64,000 nt of DNA from Limimaricola sp. G21655-S1 (GCF_027213785.1 NZ_JAPWGO010000003.1:62001-126000), one strand, 5' to 3'; numbered from the stretch's first letter, positions 35,456-47,264 are shown. The notes: generated by a model not told the origin, from the letters alone. Numbers and translations are program-made.

Positions 35456-37204
35456 ATGTCGACCCAGATACCCAGACCGCCCAAGCCGAGGCGCAGCTGG
35501 GGCCCGCGCATCGCGCTGGCCCTGTTCTGCCTCGCCGCGATGGCGGTGATCTGGATCACCAACGTGCTGCTGACCGAGCGCTTCACCGAGGCCACGCGCA
35601 ATCGCGCCGAGGTCCGGCTCACCCTCTATGTCGGCAACCTGATTTCCGAGCTGCAGCGCAACTCCATCGTGCCGCAGCTGCTCGCGCGCGACCCCGAGTT
35701 GATCGGCGCGCTGTCCTCGTCGGATTTCTCGCGCTCGACCCAGAGGCTGCTCTCCTTCGTCGACGAGATCGGCGCGGCGAGCCTCGTGCTCTACGATCGC
35801 GACGGCCGCATCGTGGCGGCGACCGATCGCAACCGGCTTGGCGAGACGCATCGCGCGGCGCCCTATTTCGTCGATGCGATGCGCGCCAATTCCACGGTCT
35901 TCACCATCTTCCGGCGCGAAACCGGCGGCTATGCCTTCCTCTATTCGCGCAAGGTCGACAGCAACGGCGCGACGCTCGGCGTGATCTCGGTCGAGGTCGA
36001 CCTCGCCAAGCTCGAACGCAGCTGGGCCGGCACCTCGGACGCGGTTCTGGTCACCGACAGCTCGGGCGAGATCATCCTTTCGACCGAGCCGCGCTGGCGC
36101 GGCCTGCCCGAGAGCGAGGCGCTGGAGCGACAGAGCGCGCCCTCGGCGATCGAGCGCGCTTTCCTCGCCACCGACTGGACCGCCCTGCCGATCGACGCAT
36201 ATCTGCGCGGCGAGGCGGTGATGCGTCGCGAATTGCGGGTGCCGTTCCAGGGCTGGAAGATGGTCACCTTCACCGCCTATAGCAGCGTCCGCGAGAAGGT
36301 GAACGGCGTGCTGGCGCTCGAGATCATGGGCTTCGCGATGCTCCTGGCCTTCGCCTTCTGGCTCAGCTCGCGCAAATCGGCCTCGCGGCTCCTGCTGGTG
36401 CGCCGGGAAAGCGACCAGCTGCGGCGGCTCAACATGCGGCTGCAGCGCGAGATCGCGCAGCGCCAGCAGGTCGAGCGCAACCTCGAGAGCGCCGAGCAGA
36501 CCATCGCGCAATCCTCGAAGCTCGCGGTGCTGGGCGAGATGTCGGCCAGTGTGAGCCACGAGCTGAACCAGCCGCTGGCGGCGATGAAGACCTATCTCGC
36601 CGGGGCGCGGCTCTTGCTGCAGCGCCGCCGCCCGGAGGAGGCGCTGTCCTCGTTCCAGCGCATCGACGACCTGATCGACCGGATGGGCGCGATCACCCGC
36701 CAGCTCAAATCCTATGCCCGCAAGGGCAATCAGGCCTTCGAGCCGGTGGATGCCCGGGCCGCGCTATCCTCGGCGCTTGCCATGATGGAGCCGCAGCTCA
36801 AGACCCGGTCGGTCGCGATCAACCGCACGCTGCCCTCGGGGCCGGCGATGATCCTCGGGGATCGGCTGCGCTTCGAACAGGTGATCATCAACCTGCTTCG
36901 CAACGCGCTCGACGCGACCAAGGAGGTGCGCGACCCGCGCATCGACATCACGCTCACGGTCGAGGATGCCGTCGTTCTGACCGTGCATGACAACGGCCCG
37001 GGCATCGAGAATCTCGATGCGCTGTTCGAGCCGTTCTATACAACCAAGCAGCCCGGCGACGGTGTCGGTCTGGGGCTCGCGATCTCATCGGGGATCGTCA
37101 ACGATCTCGGTGGACGGCTGACCGCGCGGAACGCATCCGGCGGCGGGGCTGTTTTCGAAGTGCAACTGCCTATCTTGGAAGAAGGTATGGCTGCGGCGGA
37201 ATAG
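35456..37204 (+). CDS. dctB: DctB-like sensor histidine kinase
   Basis: 582 residues from ATG 35456. One membrane span at about 20-38, a periplasmic double-Cache-type sensor (about 40-285), a second span at about 288-306 (ALEIMGFAMLLAFAFWLSS), a short coiled coil, a HisKA domain with SHELNQPLAAMKTYL (His near 368), and an HATPase_c with INLLRNALDA (N box), DNGPGIE (G1) and GVGLGLAIS (G2). This is the layout of DctB kinases that sense C4-dicarboxylates. The partner regulator follows after 9 nt. The ligand is inferred only from family resemblance, since no dct transporter genes are next to it. Confidence 0.85.
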   Translation: MSTQIPRPPKPRRSWGPRIALALFCLAAMAVIWITNVLLTERFTEATRNRAEVRLTLYVGNLISELQRNSIVPQLLARDPELIGALSSSDFSRSTQRLLSFVDEIGAASLVLYDRDGRIVAATDRNRLGETHRAAPYFVDAMRANSTVFTIFRRETGGYAFLYSRKVDSNGATLGVISVEVDLAKLERSWAGTSDAVLVTDSSGEIILSTEPRWRGLPESEALERQSAPSAIERAFLATDWTALPIDAYLRGEAVMRRELRVPFQGWKMVTFTAYSSVREKVNGVLALEIMGFAMLLAFAFWLSSRKSASRLLLVRRESDQLRRLNMRLQREIAQRQQVERNLESAEQTIAQSSKLAVLGEMSASVSHELNQPLAAMKTYLAGARLLLQRRRPEEALSSFQRIDDLIDRMGAITRQLKSYARKGNQAFEPVDARAALSSALAMMEPQLKTRSVAINRTLPSGPAMILGDRLRFEQVIINLLRNALDATKEVRDPRIDITLTVEDAVVLTVHDNGPGIENLDALFEPFYTTKQPGDGVGLGLAISSGIVNDLGGRLTARNASGGGAVFEVQLPILEEGMAAAE

Positions 37205-37213
37205 GGGGCTCGA

Positions 37214-38548
<1,335 letters not shown>

Positions 38549-38573
38549 AATCCAACGGCATCTGTCACGGATC

Positions 38574-38598
38574 GGGCCGCCCTTCGGGGCGGTCTTTC
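38574..38598 (+). terminator. Terminator after the DctD-like gene
   Basis: GGCCGCCC-TTC-GGGGCGGTC then TTTC: a GC-rich stem with a short T stretch, 26 nt after the stop. Confidence 0.7.
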
Positions 38599-38608
38599 AC
38601 ATTCGTCA

Positions 38609-38638
38609 TTGTGTCATGTGGACAAGTGCCGCTATGAA
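38609..38638 (+). promoter_or_regulatory. Possible rne promoter
   Basis: TTGTGT (38609-38614), an 18-bp spacer and TATGAA (38633-38638). If used, it gives a leader of about 330 nt before RNase E. Confidence 0.35.
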
Positions 38639-38979
38639 GGTCGGAACGGGCGGGCGCTTGGCGCCCCGGCCCGGACGGATTTTCCGCCACCTTTGCGACG
38701 GGGTACCCCGGCACCGGCGGCGGACGAGACCGGCCCCGAGAGGGACCGCATACCTGACCCCGGTCGACCCGCCTCCGCGGAGGTGGCCGACGGGCATGAA
38801 CGGCCCCCGAGGGGGCGAGGAAGAACCGCGATGCAACGCGCGCAGCATGCAGGCGACCCGATGACGGCCCCGAGGGGCCGCGCGGAGGCCGATACGCGCT
38901 TGATCGCCACAATCGGACATGAACGCCCGACAGGCCTCCCCCCGGGGGCGCCGCCCGGTGCATCATGCGAATGGATAAC

Positions 38980-41748
38980 ATGGCAAAGAAAATGCTTATC
39001 GACGCCACGCACGCGGAGGAAACCCGCGTCGTGGTCTGTGACGGAAACAAGGTCGAGGAATTCGACTTCGAAAGCCAGAGCCGCCGTCAGCTCGCCGGAA
39101 ACATCTACCTCGCCAAGGTCACGCGCGTAGAGCCGTCGCTGCAGGCGGCCTTCGTCGATTACGGCGGCAACCGGCACGGATTTCTCGCATTCTCCGAGAT
39201 CCACCCCGACTATTACCAGATTCCCGTGGCCGACCGCGAAGCGCTGCTCGCGGAAGAGAAGGCCTATGCCGAGAGCCTGAAGGCCGAGGCCGAGGCCGCG
39301 TCTGCGCAGGCCGCGGAGGCTGAGGAGGACGAAAGCGAGACCGATGGCGAGGAGGGCGACCGCCCGCGCCGCCGCCGCTCGCGCTCGCGCCGCCGCGCAT
39401 CCGATGCCAACACCGACGCCGTGGCCAGCCAAGACAGCGACGCCGTCTCCGGCATGGAAACCATCGACCCCGAGGGCGACGACGAGGACGAGGCCGACGC
39501 CGCCACCAAGGACGAGGACATCGAAAGCGTCGCCGACGAGGATGACAGCGAGGATGTGCGCCCGGCGCGCAAGCCGCGTCCCAAGCGCTACAAGATCCAG
39601 GAAGTGATCAAGGTCCGGCAGATCATGCTGGTTCAGGTCGTCAAGGAGGAGCGCGGCAACAAGGGCGCGGCGCTGACCACCTACCTGTCTCTCGCGGGTC
39701 GCTACTGCGTGTTGATGCCCAATACCGCCCGTGGCGGCGGCATCTCTCGCAAGATCACCAATGCCGCCGATCGCAAGAAACTCAAGGAGATCGCGGCCGA
39801 AATGGATGTGCCGGAAGGCGCGGGGCTGATCATCCGTACCGCCGGGTCGCAGCGTACCAAGTCCGAGATCAAGCGTGACTACGAATACCTCCAGCGCCTG
39901 TGGGAGCAGATCCGCGAGCTGACGCTCAAGTCGATCGCGCCCGCCAAGATCTACGAGGAAGGCGACCTCATCAAGCGGTCGATCCGCGATCTCTACTCCA
40001 AGGATATCGACGAGGTGATCGTCGAGGGTGTCGAGGGCTTCCGGATCGCGCGCGACTTCATGAAAATGATCATGCCGTCGCATGCGAAAAACGTGAAACC
40101 CTATACCGATAGCCTGCCGCTCTTCGCGCGCTATCAGGTCGAGAGCTATCTCGCGGGCATGTTCAACCCGACCGTGCAACTTCCCTCCGGCGGCTACATC
40201 GTGATCGGCGTCACCGAGGCGCTGGTCGCCATCGACGTCAACTCGGGCCGCGCCACCAAGGAAGGCTCGATCGAGCAGACCGCGCTCAAGACCAACCTCG
40301 AAGCGGCGGACGAGGTGGCGCGCCAGCTGCGTCTGCGCGATCTCGCCGGTCTGATCGTGATCGACTTCATCGACATGGACGAGCGGCGCAACAACACCGC
40401 GGTCGAAAAACGCTTCAAGGACAAGCTGAAGACCGACCGCGCGCGGATCCAGGTCGGGCGCATCTCGGGTTTTGGCCTGCTGGAGATGAGCCGCCAGCGC
40501 CTGCGCCCCGGCATGCTCGAGGCCACCACCCAGCCTTGCCCGCATTGCCACGGCACCGGCCTGCTGCGCTCCGACGAGAACGTCGCCCTGGCGATCCTGC
40601 GCCAGCTTGAGGAAGAGGGCGTTCGGGGTCGTACCAAGGAGGTGCTGGTGCGCGTGCCCTACGCCATCATGAACTTCCTGATGAACCACAAGCGCGAGCA
40701 CGTGGCCGCCATCGAGCAGCGTTACGGCATGGCCGTGCGGGTCGAGGGGGATCCGACGCTGGTGTCGCCCGACTTCGTGGTCGAGAAGTTCAAGACCGCC
40801 ACCCGGACCGTGCCCGAAGCCGCACCCGTCGTCTCGACCGCCGCGCTGATGGAGGAACTCGACGCCGAGATCGACCTCGATATCGAGGAAGAGGACGAGG
40901 AAGACGAGGAGAGCACCGAGGCCGCGACCGAGAGCGCATCTCAGGACGAGCCGCGCGCGGCGACGGACGAGGACGACAAGCCGCGCAAGAAGCGTCGTCG
41001 TCGACGTCGTCGTCGCGGCGGCAACGGCGAAGGGGCCGAGACGCAGGGCGAGGAACAGTCCGAGGATCGGAACGTGACCGAGGCCGAAGCGGACGAGGCG
41101 CCCGCCGAAGCTCCCGAGGTGGTTGCCGAGCCGGCGGCCGCGCCGGTTGCCGAGGCCGAGGCCGAGGTCGAAGCGACAGTGGAGCCCGAGACCGCCGAAC
41201 CCGCGCCTGCGGCAGCGGCCGAAGCCGCACCCGAGCCGGAAGCCAAGCCGAAGCGGACCCGTACCCGGACCCGCAAGAAGGAAACGGCCGAGGACTCTAC
41301 GCCCGCCGCGCCTGCCGAGGCCGACGCGCCCGTTGCGGAAGAGGCACCGAAGCCCAAGCGCACGCGTCGCAAGAAGGCCGAGCCGACCGAGGCCGAGGCC
41401 GCGCCTGCCGGTGAGGCCGAGCCCGCGCCGAAGCCCAAGCGCACTCGCCGCAAGAAGGCCGAGCCGAAGCCCGAGGAGGTCGCCGAGACCGCGCCGGTTC
41501 CGGCCGAGGCCGAGCCGGCAGCTGCCGGGGCCGCTGAAGCCCAAGGCGGCGACAAGCCCGAGCAAGCCCCGGCTTCCAGCGCGCCCGAGGTGATGCCGGA
41601 AGTGGCCGAACAGGTGGCAGAGACGGTCGCCGAAACCCGCAAGGCGCCCGAGCCCGAGGTCGAGACCCCGCGCGAGACGGTGGATGCCGGGGCCGAGGAC
41701 GACGGCAAGAAGCCGCGTCGCCGTGGCTGGTGGTCGATCGGCCGCTGA
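38980..41748 (+). CDS. rne: Ribonuclease E/G family endoribonuclease
   Basis: 922 residues from ATG 38980 (in-frame ATG at 38965). MAKKMLIDATHAEETRVVVCDGNKVEEFDFES begins the RNase E fold; an S1 domain follows (GNIYLAKVTRVEPSLQAAFVDYGGNRHGFL), interrupted by a long acidic then Arg/Ser-rich insert (about 95-200) that is typical of alphaproteobacterial RNase E. Then come the 5' sensor and DNase-I-like domains (EALVAIDVNSGRATK, VIDFIDMDERRN) and the zinc link CPHCHGTG. The C-terminal 300 residues are low-complexity Ala/Glu/Pro/Lys repeats (KPKRTRRKKAEP recurring), the presumed degradosome scaffold. It cleaves mRNA and processes rRNA and tRNA at the inner membrane. Confidence 0.95.
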   Translation: MAKKMLIDATHAEETRVVVCDGNKVEEFDFESQSRRQLAGNIYLAKVTRVEPSLQAAFVDYGGNRHGFLAFSEIHPDYYQIPVADREALLAEEKAYAESLKAEAEAASAQAAEAEEDESETDGEEGDRPRRRRSRSRRRASDANTDAVASQDSDAVSGMETIDPEGDDEDEADAATKDEDIESVADEDDSEDVRPARKPRPKRYKIQEVIKVRQIMLVQVVKEERGNKGAALTTYLSLAGRYCVLMPNTARGGGISRKITNAADRKKLKEIAAEMDVPEGAGLIIRTAGSQRTKSEIKRDYEYLQRLWEQIRELTLKSIAPAKIYEEGDLIKRSIRDLYSKDIDEVIVEGVEGFRIARDFMKMIMPSHAKNVKPYTDSLPLFARYQVESYLAGMFNPTVQLPSGGYIVIGVTEALVAIDVNSGRATKEGSIEQTALKTNLEAADEVARQLRLRDLAGLIVIDFIDMDERRNNTAVEKRFKDKLKTDRARIQVGRISGFGLLEMSRQRLRPGMLEATTQPCPHCHGTGLLRSDENVALAILRQLEEEGVRGRTKEVLVRVPYAIMNFLMNHKREHVAAIEQRYGMAVRVEGDPTLVSPDFVVEKFKTATRTVPEAAPVVSTAALMEELDAEIDLDIEEEDEEDEESTEAATESASQDEPRAATDEDDKPRKKRRRRRRRRGGNGEGAETQGEEQSEDRNVTEAEADEAPAEAPEVVAEPAAAPVAEAEAEVEATVEPETAEPAPAAAAEAAPEPEAKPKRTRTRTRKKETAEDSTPAAPAEADAPVAEEAPKPKRTRRKKAEPTEAEAAPAGEAEPAPKPKRTRRKKAEPKPEEVAETAPVPAEAEPAAAGAAEAQGGDKPEQAPASSAPEVMPEVAEQVAETVAETRKAPEPEVETPRETVDAGAEDDGKKPRRRGWWSIGR

Positions 41749-41775
41749 GCCGGGCTGGCCGAGCAGAGACAAGAA

Positions 41776-41804
41776 GGCCGGGCAGGGAAACCTGCCCGGC
41801 CTTT
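41776..41804. terminator. Intrinsic terminator after rne
   Basis: GGCCGGGCAGG-GAAA-CCTGCCCGGCC followed by TTTCTC: an 11-bp perfect stem with GNRA-type loop and T-tail. It lies between convergent rne and the TusA-like gene. Confidence 0.92.
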
Positions 41805-41864
41805 CTCATTCGAGGCTACACTTGGGCTACCGCCGCAGCGGAACGAAACCGCCGCTTTCGTTCG

Positions 41865-42110
41865 CTAGCCGTGCCGGATGCGATGCCGCTGCGCGCCATC
41901 CTCCTCGACCAGCCCCAGATGCTCATGCCCCGCCTCGGCGCAGAAATGGGGCAGGTCGATCCGCGCCACGGGATCATCGCAGATGATCTCGAGGACTTCG
42001 CCTTGCGCCATCCCGGCGAGGATCTTGCGCGCCTTGAGCACTGGCAGCGGGCAGATGAGCCCGCGGGCATCGTAATGCCTTGGGCCGGGAGAAAGCGGTG
42101 TCACGGTCAA
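41865..42110 (-). CDS. TusA-family sulfur-carrier protein
   Basis: 81 residues from TTG 42110 (GAGG 8 nt upstream) or GTG 42104; no ATG fits. The TusA motif is clear: HYDARGLICPLPVLKARKILAGMAQGEVLEIICDDPVARIDLPHFCAEAGHE. The Cys in GLICPLPVLK is the persulfide-carrying residue. Family role: shuttles sulfur for tRNA thiolation or other sulfur transfer in the cytoplasm. Weak start codons may keep expression low. Divergent from the PRC-barrel gene, about 80 bp between starts. Confidence 0.85.
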   Translation of the reverse strand: MTVTPLSPGPRHYDARGLICPLPVLKARKILAGMAQGEVLEIICDDPVARIDLPHFCAEAGHEHLGLVEEDGAQRHRIRHG

Positions 42111-42191
42111 GGGATCGGCCTCGTCTTGGAACTGGTGGCGGCGGGCATCGTTGACCCGCCGAACGTGAAAACGCAAGAAGAAGGAAACGCC

Positions 42192-42671
42192 ATGACCCGC
42201 ATGATGAACACCACCGCTCTCGCTCTCGGCCTCACCTTGGCTGCCGGCGGCGCTCTTGCCGAAGCCCATACCGAGATGGGCATGGGCTCGGGTCGCCTGA
42301 CCGCCGACAACCTGTCGAACACGATCCGCGCCGAAAGCCTGATCGGCTCGAACATTTACACGCTCGAGGCGGAGTATGACGAGACCGTCTGGGTCGACAC
42401 GCCCTATTACGAGGAAGTCGATGCCGAATGGGAAGAGATCGGCGAGGTCGAGGACATCGTGATCTCCGCCGACGGCCAGATGATCGGCCTCGTGATCGAA
42501 ACCGGCGGTTGGCTGGACATCGGCGATGAGGAGGTCGTGCTCGACTTCAGCGAGGTGCGTCTGGCCGGGGACTATGTCGGCGGTGACTTCTCGCTGGTCA
42601 CGCGGATGAGCCAGGAGCAGCTCGAAGCGCTGCCGGAGGCCAATGAGGGCTACTACAACTGGTGGAACTGA
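42192..42671 (+). CDS. Secreted PRC-barrel domain protein
   Basis: 159 residues; AAGGA precedes ATG 42192. Signal peptide to about residue 24 (MTRMMNTTALALGLTLAAGGALA). Mature acidic protein with a PRC-barrel (RAESLIGSNIYTLE...EIGEVEDIVISADGQMIGLVIETGGWLDIGDEEVVLDFSEV), a fold used for protein-protein contacts. Periplasmic; partner unknown. A perfect palindromic terminator follows. Confidence 0.88.
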   Translation: MTRMMNTTALALGLTLAAGGALAEAHTEMGMGSGRLTADNLSNTIRAESLIGSNIYTLEAEYDETVWVDTPYYEEVDAEWEEIGEVEDIVISADGQMIGLVIETGGWLDIGDEEVVLDFSEVRLAGDYVGGDFSLVTRMSQEQLEALPEANEGYYNWWN

Positions 42672-42704
42672 TGCCACTCGGGGCCTGACCCCCCGGAGAC
42701 GAGC

Positions 42705-42735
42705 AAAGGGCCGCGGCATATGCCGCGGCCCTTTC
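42705..42735. terminator. Bidirectional terminator between PRC-barrel gene and eno
   Basis: AAAGGGCCGCGGCA-TA-TGCCGCGGCCCTTT is a near-perfect palindrome with T-rich ends on both strands, between convergent genes. Confidence 0.92.
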
Positions 42736-42755
42736 ATTCTTTACCGGTCGCGAAC

Positions 42756-44063
<1,308 letters not shown>

Positions 44064-44954
44064 CTATAACGCGGGCGTGACCCGGCGTGAAGCGCGCCTG
44101 AGCCGGGCCTCGCGAAGAAGCGTGTAGATCCCCGAGCCGACGATGATCGCGGCACCGAGATAGGTGAGCGCGTCGGGCCGTTCTCCGAAGACCGAGACGG
44201 CGATCACCAACGCGAAGATGAGGCGGGTATAGCGGTAGGGCGCGATCACCGAGACCTCGCCCATCCGCGTCGCGGCGGTCAGCATGTAATAGGCCGCCAC
44301 GCCGATCACCACGCCGCCCGCCAGCATCGCCAGTTGGGTCGGGTTTGGTTGGACCAGCCGCTCTCCGGCGACGAGAACCATCGCGTAGCCCACCGGCACG
44401 AGGATCAGGAAGGCATAGACCGACAGCTTGGTCGAGGAGATCGCGCGCGGCACCCGGCGCGAGGCGAGATCGCGGCCCGCCAGACCGATCGCGCCCAGGA
44501 GCGCGAAGAGCGACATCGGGGTGAAGCCGTCGGCGCCGGGGCGGATCACCAGCAGCACGCCGACAAGGCCCGCACAGATCGCGCTCCAGCGCCGCCAGCC
44601 GACCGGCTCCGCGAAGAACAGCGCCGCGCCCAGCGTCACGAGAAGCGGGATCGACTGCGCGATCGCGGTGGCCGTGGCGAGCGGCGAGAGCGCGACGGCG
44701 GTGATGAAGCTTCCCGTTCCGATCACCTCGCCGAGATTGCGCGCCATCACGGCAGGGTGCAGGAAATCGGGCGACCACAGCGCCTCGTCCCGCGCGCGGG
44801 CCATCAGCGCGAAGGCCAGCCCGCCGCCGAGGCCCAGCAGCATCAGGATCTGTCCCACCGGCAGCGCGCCGGCAAGGAGCTTGATGAACATGTCCTCGAG
44901 CGCGAAACCGAGCATCGCCGCAACCATGAGAAGACTGCCGCGCAGGTTCTCCAT
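44064..44954 (-). CDS. EamA/DMT-family transporter
   Basis: 296 residues with about ten membrane segments arranged as two EamA repeats of five (LLMVAAMLGFALEDMFIKLLAGALPVGQILMLLGLGGGLAFAL...; GVLLVIRPG at the end of repeat 1; LGAAIIVGSGIYTLLREARLRR at the C-terminus). A drug/metabolite exporter type; substrate unknown. It starts 1 nt after the fur-family stop, so the two are coupled. Confidence 0.88.
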   Translation of the reverse strand: MENLRGSLLMVAAMLGFALEDMFIKLLAGALPVGQILMLLGLGGGLAFALMARARDEALWSPDFLHPAVMARNLGEVIGTGSFITAVALSPLATATAIAQSIPLLVTLGAALFFAEPVGWRRWSAICAGLVGVLLVIRPGADGFTPMSLFALLGAIGLAGRDLASRRVPRAISSTKLSVYAFLILVPVGYAMVLVAGERLVQPNPTQLAMLAGGVVIGVAAYYMLTAATRMGEVSVIAPYRYTRLIFALVIAVSVFGERPDALTYLGAAIIVGSGIYTLLREARLRRASRRVTPAL

Positions 44955-44955
44955 C

Positions 44956-45372
44956 TCAGCTCTCTTTCTTGGCGGGTACGCCGTAGAGTTCGAGCCTGTG
45001 CCCGATCAGCTTGTAGCCGAGCCGCTCGGCGATGCGCTCCTGCAGCGCCTCGATCTCGTCATCGACGAACTCGATCACCTCGCCCGAATGCATGTCGATC
45101 AGGTGGTCGTGATGCTCGCGATCGGTGGTCTCGTAGCGGGCACGCCCGTCGCCGAACTCGTGCTTTTCGAGAATGCCCGCCTCCTCGAACAGCTTTACCG
45201 TGCGATAGACCGTGGCCAGCGAGATCCGTGCATCCTCGGCGGCGGCGCGGGCGTGCAGCTCCTCGACATCGGGGTGGTCGTCCGCCGCCTCGAGCACCTG
45301 CGCGATCACCCGGCGCTGTTCGGTCAGGCGCAGGCCGTTCTGCTCGCAGCGCTTCAGGATGGTCTTGGGCAT
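44956..45372 (-). CDS. Fur-family metalloregulator (Fur/Mur type)
   Basis: 138 residues from ATG 45372 (ATG 45390 also possible). N-terminal winged helix (NGLRLTEQRRVIAQVLEAADDHPDVEELHARA...ISLATVYRTVKLFEEAGILEKHEFGDG), then metal-site residues in REHHDHLIDMHSGEVIEF. No CxxC zinc pairs follow, so the structural zinc site of classical Fur is absent, a trait shared by alphaproteobacterial Mur/Fur proteins that respond to manganese or haem status. Heads a tight unit with an EamA transporter and probably eno. Confidence 0.87.
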   Translation of the reverse strand: MPKTILKRCEQNGLRLTEQRRVIAQVLEAADDHPDVEELHARAAAEDARISLATVYRTVKLFEEAGILEKHEFGDGRARYETTDREHHDHLIDMHSGEVIEFVDDEIEALQERIAERLGYKLIGHRLELYGVPAKKES

Positions 45373-45456
45373 GGGCGTGGTCCGTAGCATGTCTCGCGGT
45401 CCGTCTAGCCGGTTCGTCACGGCGGCGCCACCCTGACGGCACACGCCGACTCGCGC

Positions 45457-45488
45457 GCCGTCACCTTGCGGTGAGGCAGGGTGACGGC
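45457..45488. promoter_or_regulatory. Inverted repeat in the fur/DUF3179 divergent region
   Basis: GCCGTCACC (45457-45465) and GGTGACGGC (45480-45488) are perfectly complementary. A third related CCCTGACGGC lies at 45431-45440. Possible operator between divergent genes. Confidence 0.35.
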
Positions 45489-45531
45489 GGCGCCGGGCGT
45501 CGGGCAGGCTGGCCCCGGGGGAGGACGCGAC

Positions 45532-46494
45532 ATGCGCATCTGGACGATCATCGCCGCCATCGCTCTGGCCGGAGCGGCCAGCGCCGAGCCGGCACGCTGG
45601 CAAGGCCAATGGCCGAACACCGATTTCACTCAGGCAAGCATTTCCGACTGGTCCGAGATCGTGTCCGGCGGCCCACCCAAGGACGGCATTCCGGCGATCG
45701 ACGAGCCGAGGATGATCCCCGCGGCCTCCGAGACGCGGCTGGGGGCGACAGAGCCGGTCATGGTCTGGCCGGCCGCCGGCGGTCCGGCCCGGGCCTATCC
45801 GATCCGCTACCTGCTGTGGCACGAGATCGTCAACGACGCGGCCGGCGGGGTGCCGGTGGCCGTCACCTATTGCCCGCTATGCAATTCCGGCATGGTGTTC
45901 GACCGCCGGGTCGCGGGGCAGACGCTGTCCTTCGGGGTCTCGGGCATGCTGCGTGCCTCGGACATGGTGATGTATGACCGCCAGACCGAAAGCTGGTGGC
46001 AACAGGCCATCGGCACCGGCATCGTCGGCGAAATGACCGGGGCCGAACTGGAACTGCTGCCCGCCTGGATGGATAGCTGGGAGCGGTTCAGAACGGCCTA
46101 TCCGGACGGGCTGGTGATGGACGAGCCGGATTGGAGCCGGGCCTATGGGCGCAACCCCTATGTAAGCTATGACAGCGCCTCGCGACCATTCCTCTACGCG
46201 GGCGAGATGTCGCCGCATGGCATCGCGCCCCTGATGCGGGTGGTGCGAGTCGGGGGCCGCGCCTGGCCGTTCTCAAGGCTGCGGGAGGCGGGCACCGTTT
46301 CGGAGGCGGGCGTCACGATCACCTGGGAGGCCGGGCAGGCCAGTCCGCTCGATGCGGCGCAGGTCGCGCAGGGCCGCGACGTGGGCAATGTGCGGGTGCG
46401 CGACGCGCAGGGCCAGGACCTTCCCCACGACGTGCTCTTCGCCTTTGCCTTTCACGCCTTCTGGCCGGACGGGGAATGGATGCTCGGCGGTTAG
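45532..46494 (+). CDS. Secreted DUF3179 protein
   Basis: 320 residues; GGGGGAGGA precedes ATG 45532. Signal peptide MRIWTIIAAIALAGAASA. The DUF3179 hallmark VAVTYCPLCNSGMVFDRRVAGQTLSFGVSGMLRASDMVMYDRQTESWWQQ is complete, with paired Cys in TYCPLCNSG. Periplasmic protein of unknown activity found near metabolic genes. The last 4 nt overlap the convergent DUF998-like gene. Confidence 0.88.
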   Translation: MRIWTIIAAIALAGAASAEPARWQGQWPNTDFTQASISDWSEIVSGGPPKDGIPAIDEPRMIPAASETRLGATEPVMVWPAAGGPARAYPIRYLLWHEIVNDAAGGVPVAVTYCPLCNSGMVFDRRVAGQTLSFGVSGMLRASDMVMYDRQTESWWQQAIGTGIVGEMTGAELELLPAWMDSWERFRTAYPDGLVMDEPDWSRAYGRNPYVSYDSASRPFLYAGEMSPHGIAPLMRVVRVGGRAWPFSRLREAGTVSEAGVTITWEAGQASPLDAAQVAQGRDVGNVRVRDAQGQDLPHDVLFAFAFHAFWPDGEWMLGG

Positions 46495-47138
46495 TGCCGG
46501 CCTTCGCGGGCATCGAGCCCACGGCGCCAGAACACATAGGCCATCACCGCGAGGATGGCGCAGGCGATGAGGCCGAGGATCCGCTCCGCCAGACCGTCGA
46601 TCGTCGTGGGCGCCATCAGGAACAGCGGCGCGCCGACCGCCCATGCGATCGCGAGACCGATCAGGGCCAAGCGGGCCCATGGATGGTCGCGTCCGAACCC
46701 CGCCGCCATGCTGAGCGGCGTCGCGAGGAACAGCGCACCGAGCCCGTAGACGAGATAGATGTGGATGACGACGCCATCGCTATCGCCATCGCCGTATTCG
46801 TTGCGGGCGCCGACCACCACGACCAGCGCCGCGAGTATCGCGAGCGACACGACGCCCGCCGACCAGCCGATGCCGCCCAGATGCACATGCGACGCCGCCA
46901 GCGCCATGGCGAAGAGCCCCGCGGCAAAACCGTAGAGCGCGACATCCATGATGATCTCCCATTCGCCCGCGCCGAGATCGCTGATCGTGTCGGCGATCCA
47001 GTCATGCCCCGGCACGACGATCTGCGCGGCGATGGTGCCGCCGACGAGCGAGGCGCAGCCGAAAAAGCCGAGCCCGGCGAGCAGCAGCAGCAGGTAGGGC
47101 CGCTCTGCATCGATCGGTTGTCCGAGCGCATCCTTCAT
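46491..47138 (-). CDS. DUF998-like membrane protein
   Basis: 215 residues from ATG 47138, with AGGGAGAG upstream. Six to seven membrane segments; motifs ISDLGAGEW near residue 55 and repeated Gly/Ala-rich spans resemble DUF998. Inner-membrane protein without recognised function. Its 3' end overlaps the DUF3179 gene tail to tail. Confidence 0.7.
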   Translation of the reverse strand: MKDALGQPIDAERPYLLLLLAGLGFFGCASLVGGTIAAQIVVPGHDWIADTISDLGAGEWEIIMDVALYGFAAGLFAMALAASHVHLGGIGWSAGVVSLAILAALVVVVGARNEYGDGDSDGVVIHIYLVYGLGALFLATPLSMAAGFGRDHPWARLALIGLAIAWAVGAPLFLMAPTTIDGLAERILGLIACAILAVMAYVFWRRGLDAREGRH

Positions 47139-47264
47139 GAAAACTCTCCCTGATGGCAGGCCAACGGGAGGGGGATGGCATGGTTCCTTGCAGCGGAGCG
47201 GGTTGGTCCAAAAGGAAAGGGCGGCTTTCGCCGCCCTCGCCATCACCATGTTGGATCTGTCGTC

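Larger units (their letters stand above)
38549..38979. other. Long leader region of rne
   Basis: 431 bp without a supported gene. After a terminator and possible promoter, the remaining 330 bp is GC-rich and stem-forming (for example GGCCCC-GAG-GGGGCC-type repeats around 38800-38880). A long structured 5' leader is how RNase E controls its own mRNA in other bacteria; here that is only suggested. Confidence 0.45.

Noticed and set aside
38549-38964. Small plus-strand ORFs in the rne leader
   Set aside because: Codon composition matches stem-forming GC-rich non-coding DNA, and none has a ribosome-binding site or homology that I recognise.
38632-41772. 1046-residue minus-strand frame opposite rne
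   Set aside because: A Leu/Gly/Arg-rich antisense product of a GC-rich gene; RNase E on the plus strand is unmistakable.
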